DNA of 64,000 nucleotides, from positions 1 through 64,000 of the forward strand of contig CADCET010000004.1 in the NCBI GenBank assembly GCA_902800495.1. The letters are read 5' to 3'. Origin of the DNA: an uncultured Prevotellaceae bacterium (lineage in GTDB: Bacteria; Bacteroidota; Bacteroidia; Bacteroidales; Bacteroidaceae). The translations under genes were made by a program, and so were the position numbers. Of this stretch, positions 58,115-64,000 are shown one piece after another. Position 1 is the first letter of the stretch. Each line of letters starts with the position of its first letter. A model generated the notes under the pieces. It was given only the letters and a program-made list of their open reading frames with translations, ran no database searches and had not been told where the DNA came from.

Positions 58115-60274
58115 ATGAAAGTTTATCAGACTAACGAGATTAAGAACATTGCATTGCTTGGCAGTGCGGGTAGCGGCAAGACAACTCTTGCCGAAGCAAT
58201 GGTTTACGAGGCCGGTATCATCAAGCGTCGCGGCACCGTAGAAGCGAAGAACACCATGAGCGACTACTTCCCTGTAGAACAGGAGTACGGCTACTCGGTG
58301 TTCTCAACTGTTTTTCATGTGGAGTGGAACAACAAGAAGCTGAACATCATCGACTGTCCGGGCAGCGACGACTTCGTGGGTGGTGCCATCACGGCCCTGA
58401 ACGTCACCGACCAGGCTGTCATCTTGATTAACGGCCAGTACGGTCCCGAGGTGGGCACGCAGAACGCTTTCCGCTATACCGACAAGCTCCAGAAGCCCGT
58501 CATCTTCCTCGTCAACCAGCTCGACCGCGAGAACTGCGATTTCGACGCCCTGCTGTCGAACATGAAGGAGATCTACGGCGACAAGTGCGTGCCCGTACAG
58601 TATCCTATCGCTACCGGTCCCGACTTCAACGCCGTCATCGACGTGTTGCTGATGAAGAAGTACTCGTGGAAGCCCGAGGGTGGCGCCCCCATCATCGAGG
58701 ATATTCCCGCTGAGGAGATGGAGAAGGCCAAGGAGCTGCACGCTGCCCTTGTTGAGGCTGCTGCCGCCAATGACGACACGCTGATGGAGAAGTTCTTCGA
58801 GACGGAGAGCCTTACCGAGGACGAGATGCGCGAAGGCATCCGCAAGGGTCTGGTCACCCGCTCTATCTTCCCCGTCTTCTGCGTCTGCGCCGGTAAGGAT
58901 ATGGGCGTACGCCGTCTGATGGAGTTCTTAGGCAACGTCGTGCCTTTCGTCAGCGAGATGCCGAAGGTACACAACACCCGCGGCGAGGAGATCACCCCCG
59001 ACACCAACGGTCCTGCTTCTATCTACTTCTTCAAGACGGGTGTGGAGCCTCACATCGGCGAAGTTTCTTACTTCAAGGTGATGAGTGGCTCTGTGAAGCC
59101 CGGCGACGACCTGACCAACGCCGACCGCGGTTCGAAGGAGCGCATCGGCACCATATATGCCTGTGCAGGTGCCAACCGTATTGCCGTAGACCAGCTGAAC
59201 GCCGGCGACATCGGCTGTACCGTGAAGCTGAAGGATGTCAAGACGGGCAACACGCTCAACGGCAAGGACAGCGAGAACAAGTTCGACTTCATCAAATATC
59301 CTAACTCAAAGTACTCGCGTGCCGTGAAAGCCATCAACGAGAGCGAGACTGAGAAGATGATGGCCGCCCTGACAAAGATGCGTCAGGAGGATCCCACATG
59401 GGTTGTCGAGCAGTCGAAGGAGCTCCGTCAGATCATTGTTCACGGACAGGGTGAGTTTCACCTGCGCACGCTGAAGTGGCGTATGGAGAACAACGAGAAG
59501 ATTCAGATTGAATATCTGGAGCCGAAGATTCCGTATCGTGAGACCATCACAAAGATGGCCCGTGCCGACTACCGCCACAAGAAGCAGTCGGGTGGTGCCG
59601 GACAGTTCGGCGAGGTACACCTCATTGTAGAGCCCTACGCTGAGGGTATGCCCGATCCGACCAGCTTCACCATCAACGGCCAGGAGTTCAAGATGAACAT
59701 CAAGTCGAAGGAAGAGAAAGACCTGGAGTGGGGCGGCAAGCTCGTCTTCATCAACTCCGTCGTCGGTGGCGCTATCGATATGCGCTTCATGCCCGCTATC
59801 CTCAAGGGTGTGATGGAGCGTATGGAGCGCGGTCCGCTGACCGGTTCTTATGCCCGCGACGTGCGCGTCATCGTCTACGACGGTAAGATGCACCCCGTCG
59901 ACTCTAACGAACTCTCATTCATGCTCGCCGCACGTAACGCTTTCTCGGCTGCCTTCCGCGAGGCCGGACCGAAGGTGCTCGAGCCCATCTACGACCTCGA
60001 GGTCTACGTGCCCGCCGACTATATGGGCGACGTGATGAGCGACCTGCAGGGCCGTCGCGCCATGATTATGGGTATGGACTCTGAGGCCGGCTATCAGAAG
60101 CTCTCGGCTAAGATTCCTCTGAAGGAGCTGTCTAACTACTCTATCGCCCTATCGTCGCTCACGGGTGGCCGTGCTTCGTTCTCAACGAAGTTCGCCAGCT
60201 ACGAGCTCGTGCCCAATGACATTCAGCAGCAGCTCATCAAGGAGCATGAGGCTGAACTCAAGGAGGAAGAATAA
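58115..60274 (+). CDS. fusA2: Elongation factor G paralogue, EF-G2-like
   Basis: A 719-residue protein starting MKVYQTNEIKNIALLGSAGS, with the EF-G domain order. In the GTP-binding domain, G1 is GSAGSGKT and G4 is NQLD (134-137). The G3 element usually read as DxPGHxDF is DCPGSDDF, so the catalytic His is Ser84. The usual RGITI switch is also replaced (YGYSVFSTVF). In Bacteroides thetaiotaomicron the EF-G2 paralogue is reported to support translation without GTP hydrolysis during starvation and to be needed in the gut; these substitutions fit that type. The other EF-G must lie elsewhere. Confidence 0.85.
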   Translation: MKVYQTNEIKNIALLGSAGSGKTTLAEAMVYEAGIIKRRGTVEAKNTMSDYFPVEQEYGYSVFSTVFHVEWNNKKLNIIDCPGSDDFVGGAITALNVTDQAVILINGQYGPEVGTQNAFRYTDKLQKPVIFLVNQLDRENCDFDALLSNMKEIYGDKCVPVQYPIATGPDFNAVIDVLLMKKYSWKPEGGAPIIEDIPAEEMEKAKELHAALVEAAAANDDTLMEKFFETESLTEDEMREGIRKGLVTRSIFPVFCVCAGKDMGVRRLMEFLGNVVPFVSEMPKVHNTRGEEITPDTNGPASIYFFKTGVEPHIGEVSYFKVMSGSVKPGDDLTNADRGSKERIGTIYACAGANRIAVDQLNAGDIGCTVKLKDVKTGNTLNGKDSENKFDFIKYPNSKYSRAVKAINESETEKMMAALTKMRQEDPTWVVEQSKELRQIIVHGQGEFHLRTLKWRMENNEKIQIEYLEPKIPYRETITKMARADYRHKKQSGGAGQFGEVHLIVEPYAEGMPDPTSFTINGQEFKMNIKSKEEKDLEWGGKLVFINSVVGGAIDMRFMPAILKGVMERMERGPLTGSYARDVRVIVYDGKMHPVDSNELSFMLAARNAFSAAFREAGPKVLEPIYDLEVYVPADYMGDVMSDLQGRRAMIMGMDSEAGYQKLSAKIPLKELSNYSIALSSLTGGRASFSTKFASYELVPNDIQQQLIKEHEAELKEEE

Positions 60275-60295
60275 TCACCTCATCCGTAATAATCA

Positions 60296-60328
60296 AGAGG
60301 GACGAACCACCAGTTCGCCCCTCTTTTT
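60296..60328 (+). terminator. Terminator of the EF-G2-like gene
   Basis: Twelve-base arms at 60296-60307 and 60313-60324 with one G-U type pair, followed by Ts. A second weaker stem (gaggatgtg and cacaccctc, 60336-60363) follows and may serve the convergent lipoprotein gene. Confidence 0.8.
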
Positions 60329-60387
60329 GAAAAAGAGGATGTGCCTATTGTGACACACCCTCTCTTTATTGTGTATGTGGTGGGGGA

Positions 60388-60780
60388 TTACTGATTGTAA
60401 TCCTTGGCCTTGAAGACTGTCTCGTAGAGAACGGTGCCGCGATGGCGCTGCGAGTGGTAGGTGTAAGCAAAGGCGAAACCTGCCTCCTTGTAGGCCATCA
60501 TCGACGTGGTGTTCTTCAGTTCCGTCAGCAGGGCGCTGCGTGCCGTCTCAGGGTTCAGCAGTCCCACGCTGTCTGCCGCACCCGTAATGGTGTAGTAGTA
60601 GTGCAGCGTGCGCGTCTGCTGTTCATAGGTCAAGCTGTCCATCGTCAGGTTGTCGGCAATGCGTGCGGGGCAGTTCTTCTTCGTGTAGATTTCTGCCTCC
60701 TTTGCCGCCTTCTCTTCGAGCGTTTCCTGACAGGCCGTCAGCAGCAGGGCCGCCATCACGGTTAAGAGCGTCTTCCTCAT
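60388..60780 (-). CDS. Small hypothetical lipoprotein
   Basis: A 130-residue protein starting MRKTLLTVMAALLLTAC (lipobox Cys17). The mature chain has alternating helix and strand segments (NLTMDSLTYEQQTRTLHYYYTIT, beginning NLTMDSLTYEQQ) and ends with TVLYETVFKAKDYNQ. A Bacteroidales lipoprotein of unknown role. It lies 10 bases after the FGGY kinase gene on the same strand. Confidence 0.72.
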   Translation of the reverse strand: MRKTLLTVMAALLLTACQETLEEKAAKEAEIYTKKNCPARIADNLTMDSLTYEQQTRTLHYYYTITGAADSVGLLNPETARSALLTELKNTTSMMAYKEAGFAFAYTYHSQRHRGTVLYETVFKAKDYNQ

Positions 60781-60790
60781 ACGTCTCCGT

Positions 60791-62380
60791 TTACTTATGG
60801 TCGACGGCGCTCTGCTCGACGGGCAGGCAGCGCTTGTAGTTCTCGATGTACTTCTCGAAACCGGCGACATCCTCGGGTGTGGGTGCTATTGATACGCCTG
60901 TGTTGCCTGCGAAGACGACGGTCTCGAGATAGTCGGCCAGACTGAGCTTGTTGGGGTTGCTCACCATATAGCCAGCCAGCAGGGCGATACCCCATGCACC
61001 ACCTTCGCCGGCCGTCTCCATGACTGAGATGGGTGAGTTGATGGCTGCTGCGAGTACGCGCTGTCCGACGCCCTTCGTCTTGAACAGACCGCCGTGACCT
61101 GTAATTCGGTCGACGCGAATCATCTCGTCCTTGAACAGGATGTCGTTACCTATCTTCAGCACGCCGACGGATGCATAGAGGTGGGCACGCATGAAGTTGG
61201 CCAGGTTGAACTTGTCGTTAGCCGAACGGACGAACAGGGGGCGTCCCTCGCTCAGTCCTGTTACAGGCTCGCCGCTGATGTAGTTGTAGCTGACGAGTCC
61301 GCCGCAGTCGGCGTCGCCGTTCAGCGCGTTGTTATAGAGCTTACCGAACACCTCGTTCATGTCGACGGGCACGCCGAGCAGCTGCTGGTACTCCTTGAAG
61401 AGGTTCACCCACGCGTTGAGGTCGCTGGTGCAGTTGTTGCAATGCACCATTGCCACGAGCGAGCCGTCGGGGGTGGTCACCATGTCGATCATCTCGTAGG
61501 GCTTCGACAGCGGCTTTTCGAGCACGATCATCGAGAACGACGACGTGCCGGCCGATACGTTACCCGTGCGCTGCTTCACGGCGTTTGTAGCTACCATACC
61601 TGTGCCTGCATCGCCTTCGGGAGGACAGACGGGACAGCCGGGCTTCAGATGGCCGCTGACGTCGAGACGCTTGGCACCCTCGGGAGTGAGGAAACCTGCA
61701 TTCTCGCCAGCATTGAGCGACTTCGGCAGAATGTCGAGCAGCTTCCACGAGAAGCCACGCGGAGCAATGAGCTCGTCGAACTTGCGTACCATCTCGGCGT
61801 CGTAAGTCTTCGTGGCAGGATCGACGGGAATCATACCCGATGCGTCGCCCACACCCAGTACGAACTGGCCCGTTACTTGCCAGTGGACGTAGCCGGCCAG
61901 CGTGGTCAGATACTTGATGTCGGCCACGTGCTCCTCGTTGTCGAGGATGGCCTCATACAGGTGGCTGATACTCCAGCGCAGGGGGATGTTATAGTTGAAC
62001 AGCTCCGAGAGCTCAGCAGCGGCCTTGCCTGTGTTCGTGTTACGCCATGTGCGGAAGGGCACCAGGATTTCCTGCTTCTCGTTGAAGGCCATATAGCCGT
62101 GCATCATAGCCGAGAAGCCGATGGCGGCCAGTGCCTCAATCTCGCAGTCGTACTGCTTCTGCACGTCCTTGCGCAGTTCGGCGTAGCAGTCCTGCAGACC
62201 ATACCAGATGGCTTCGGTGCTGTAAGTCCACAGTCCGTCAACCAGTTGGTTTTCCCACTCGTGTGAGCCCTGAGCGATGGGCTTGTTGTCCTCGTCGATG
62301 AGCACAGCCTTGATGCGCGTGCTACCAAACTCGATACCTAAGATGGCCTTTCCGGCCTCGATTGTTTGTTTTGCGGTCAT
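60791..62380 (-). CDS. FGGY-family carbohydrate kinase
   Basis: A 529-residue protein with both FGGY domains (ILGIEFGSTRIKAVLID and GNVSAGTSSFSMIV; DRITGHGGLFKTKGVGQRVL, shown as DRITGHGGLFKTK, and ETAGEGGAWGIALL). The family phosphorylates pentuloses, hexuloses or polyols. The nearest recognised types are xylulokinase or L-ribulokinase of Bacteroidetes, but the sugar cannot be fixed from sequence here. The gene stands next to a membrane-bound AraC regulator, which might govern it. Confidence 0.82.
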   Translation of the reverse strand: MTAKQTIEAGKAILGIEFGSTRIKAVLIDEDNKPIAQGSHEWENQLVDGLWTYSTEAIWYGLQDCYAELRKDVQKQYDCEIEALAAIGFSAMMHGYMAFNEKQEILVPFRTWRNTNTGKAAAELSELFNYNIPLRWSISHLYEAILDNEEHVADIKYLTTLAGYVHWQVTGQFVLGVGDASGMIPVDPATKTYDAEMVRKFDELIAPRGFSWKLLDILPKSLNAGENAGFLTPEGAKRLDVSGHLKPGCPVCPPEGDAGTGMVATNAVKQRTGNVSAGTSSFSMIVLEKPLSKPYEMIDMVTTPDGSLVAMVHCNNCTSDLNAWVNLFKEYQQLLGVPVDMNEVFGKLYNNALNGDADCGGLVSYNYISGEPVTGLSEGRPLFVRSANDKFNLANFMRAHLYASVGVLKIGNDILFKDEMIRVDRITGHGGLFKTKGVGQRVLAAAINSPISVMETAGEGGAWGIALLAGYMVSNPNKLSLADYLETVVFAGNTGVSIAPTPEDVAGFEKYIENYKRCLPVEQSAVDHK

Positions 62381-62444
62381 TGTTACTTATTAGTTTTGGG
62401 GTTAATTGTATGTGCTTATAATATAATAAGGTGTAGACGGCGGG

Positions 62445-63530
62445 TCATTGAGGCAGACGCTCTTTGGCGTTGACGTAGGCTTTGTGCGAGGTGAACCCGC
62501 TGGCCTCTGCTGCCGTTTCTTCTGATGAATTCGGATGCTGGGCCATATAGCGCTCGAAATAGGCGATGCGAAGCCCGTTGACATAGTCGGAGAAACCGCC
62601 GAAACGCTCCGTGAACACCCGTGAGACGCAACTGCGACTGAAGCTGCATCGCTCAACGACCTGCTCCAACTTCAGGTGCGAGTCCAGATATGCGGCTTCG
62701 GTATTCACAAACTGCTCAATCTCGGCAGCTATCCTTTCAGCGCGTTCTTCTGCCAGTTCGTCGTCTGCGTTGTCAATGTAGTCTACAGCGTCATCGCCGA
62801 TGTCAGAGAGGATGATAGCGCGGCGCCATACAGGCATCACGCTGAGCAGCAACAGGATGTTGAAGACTGCTAACGGTATGCATAGCACAGCCATAACGGC
62901 CGGCGAGTCGGTGATATAGGCAGGCCATACCAGGGGGGTGAGCAAAATGGGTGCAAACAGGACGCGGTGGGCGTATTCCGTCGGGAAGTCGTCGGGGTTG
63001 GAGTAGTTGACGTCACGCGCTTCGCGCATCCACAGAACAACCTGCCGCATGGCCACGCACGTATAGATCATCATGAGGATGTTGACAACGAGCACCACCA
63101 CGTTCCACACGCTGATGAATCGGGGACTGAGAACGCCCGACGGCCACCAGGCGTGAACTATTAGCGGCATAATGGCCAGTGTAGTAATGGCAGCCGCTAT
63201 GCGCACGACCGGTTTCCAACTGAGCCACTGCTTCACTGAACCGAAGAAACAGAAAAGCAGCGAGCCGCAGAAGTAGAAATAGGTACACGGGAAATACGAC
63301 TTCATCAGAAGCCACGCTGCCTCGCTCCGAGGGTTCAGGACATAAGGCAGCAAGACGGAGCTGCTGAGATAAATCATAATCTGCATCCTGCGGTCAGGCC
63401 AGATGTATTCTCTGCGCTCCTTCGGCGTGCCGCAGTTGTGAAATCCCCTGACGGTGGAAAACACCCAGCAGGTCACCAAATATACCGCTGCTGCTACGCC
63501 ATACCAGTAAAAACTGTCTGTTTGGATCAT
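62445..63530 (-). CDS. Membrane-anchored AraC-type regulator
   Basis: A 361-residue protein starting at ATG 63530 (MIQTDSFYWYGVAAAVY). Six or seven membrane helices (about 7-230) precede a cytoplasmic AraC-like domain with its first helix-turn-helix in LKLEQVVERCSFSRSCVSRVFTE, beginning LKLEQVVERC. The second helix-turn-helix is short (EETAAEASGFTSHKAYVNAK), and the chain ends early with ERLPQ. Such proteins link a membrane signal to transcription. The minus-strand box TAACTTTG (complement at 63540-63547) sets the start. Confidence 0.82.
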   Translation of the reverse strand: MIQTDSFYWYGVAAAVYLVTCWVFSTVRGFHNCGTPKERREYIWPDRRMQIMIYLSSSVLLPYVLNPRSEAAWLLMKSYFPCTYFYFCGSLLFCFFGSVKQWLSWKPVVRIAAAITTLAIMPLIVHAWWPSGVLSPRFISVWNVVVLVVNILMMIYTCVAMRQVVLWMREARDVNYSNPDDFPTEYAHRVLFAPILLTPLVWPAYITDSPAVMAVLCIPLAVFNILLLLSVMPVWRRAIILSDIGDDAVDYIDNADDELAEERAERIAAEIEQFVNTEAAYLDSHLKLEQVVERCSFSRSCVSRVFTERFGGFSDYVNGLRIAYFERYMAQHPNSSEETAAEASGFTSHKAYVNAKERLPQ

Positions 63531-63539
63531 ATTCGATGG

Positions 63540-63547
63540 CAAAGTTA
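63540..63547 (-). promoter_or_regulatory. -7 box of the AraC-type gene
   Basis: Minus-strand TAACTTTG followed by GCC, 10 bases upstream of the start codon at 63530. Confidence 0.5.
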
Positions 63548-63590
63548 ATACTTTTTTTTCAAATATCACATTTTGTTTCGATTTATTTTG

Positions 63591-63598
63591 TAACTTTG
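63591..63598 (+). promoter_or_regulatory. -7 box of the histidine kinase gene
   Basis: TAACTTTG followed by GCA, 27 bases ahead of the start codon at 63625. Confidence 0.55.
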
Positions 63599-63624
63599 CA
63601 GCAAATAACTGTTAGACTTTACCA

Positions 63625-64000
63625 ATGAACATATCAACCGTCCTGCCATTACTACTGAGTGCGACACTTATCATCACGCTCGCTTGCCTCTATGCATACT
63701 CCCGTCACAGGGCTTCTGAGCGCCTGAAAGCTGCCTATCATGAACTGGAGGTTGCCAATGCCCGCGTGGAAGAGTCGTCGCGCATGAAGAGCGATTTCAT
63801 CCAGCAGATTTCACACGAGATACGCACGCCGCTCAACATTCTGTCGGGATTCACGCAGCTGCTCACGACACCTGGCATATTTCTTGACGATGCCACATTG
63901 GCAGACATCAACCGCCAGATAACGGCGAACACGAACCGCATCACGAGTCTCGTCAACAAGATGCTTGAACTCTCGGAGGCCAAGAGTCTCGCTGTCATCG
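63625..64000 (+). CDS. Sensor histidine kinase (N-terminal part, runs off the window)
   Basis: The first 125 residues are visible. One membrane helix (about 5-28) is followed by a short coiled linker and the start of the dimerisation domain with SHEIRTPLNILSGF, where His64 is the phosphorylation site. The frame is open to the edge. The ATPase domain and any receiver lie outside. It is divergent from the AraC-type regulator, with promoters of both genes in the shared intergenic space. Confidence 0.85.
   Translation, partial: MNISTVLPLLLSATLIITLACLYAYSRHRASERLKAAYHELEVANARVEESSRMKSDFIQQISHEIRTPLNILSGFTQLLTTPGIFLDDATLADINRQITANTNRITSLVNKMLELSEAKSLAVI

Overview
This window is a 64 kb chromosomal piece of a Bacteroidales bacterium, most likely of the Prevotella group. 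The assignment is inferred from sequence features only: many genes are preceded by the Bacteroidetes -7 box TAnnTTTG (often with TTTG about 19-22 bases upstream). It also has gldE, a short primary sigma factor without region 1.1, a type IX secretion style C-terminal tail, an HTCS-type regulator, a second EF-G of the Bacteroides EF-G2 kind, and imelysin and clostripain lipoproteins.

Layout. 1-145 is the tail of a secreted protein. 448-773 holds tRNA-Gly, tRNA-Leu and a second identical tRNA-Gly. 831-3047 is a hypothetical gene, ssb and gldE. 3174-8764 holds secreted or envelope hydrolases (C11 peptidase, GH25 lysozyme, S8 subtilase) and a zinc-ribbon membrane protein. 8761-11694 (minus strand) is a tightly overlapping operon that starts with the primary sigma factor and continues into an export-signal protein, an HprK-like kinase, an S24/S26-like peptidase and a PqqD-like peptide chaperone. 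11806-17200 holds degP/htrA, butyrate kinase, RNase P RNA, a YihY/BrkB membrane protein and two conserved hypotheticals. 17363-23140 is a complete rseC-rnfBCDGEA respiratory operon. 23265-29561 is a likely iron/haem operon: outer-membrane beta-barrel, imelysin lipoprotein, di-haem oxidoreductase and a fused ResB-CcsA cytochrome c maturation protein. 29600-30559 is a hemerythrin-LuxR regulator.

A defence island lies at about 31.3-41.5 kb. It has a MntA-HepT toxin-antitoxin pair, a type I restriction system (hsdM-hsdS-hsdR) with a vapBC-like pair inserted on the opposite strand between hsdS and hsdR, an orphan HigA-like regulator and a RhuM protein. It looks more AT-rich than its flanks (most clearly hsdS), and it carries unusual structured repeats ahead of hsdM. 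No integrase is visible.

41.5-64 kb returns to housekeeping and envelope genes: cyclophilin and radA; an NMT1-like lipoprotein with a TPR protein; a minus-strand run kdsA-kdsD-HTCS-phospholipase D; an MscS channel; a BadF-type sugar kinase; hemW; an EF-G2-like factor; a small lipoprotein; an FGGY kinase; a membrane AraC regulator; and the start of a histidine kinase at the right edge.

The observations most worth a second look are these. The HTCS (48081-51860) has lost its ATPase domain, its phospho-histidine and its receiver phospho-aspartate but keeps its sensor and DNA-binding ends. The EF-G2-like protein lacks the catalytic histidine of the PGH motif. Palindromic intergenic-type repeats have been absorbed in frame into ccsBA and hemW. 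Three 37-bp repeats ahead of hsdM each fold into two hairpins with pairing-preserving changes. The sigma factor operon contains an uncharacterised PqqD/peptidase/kinase module.
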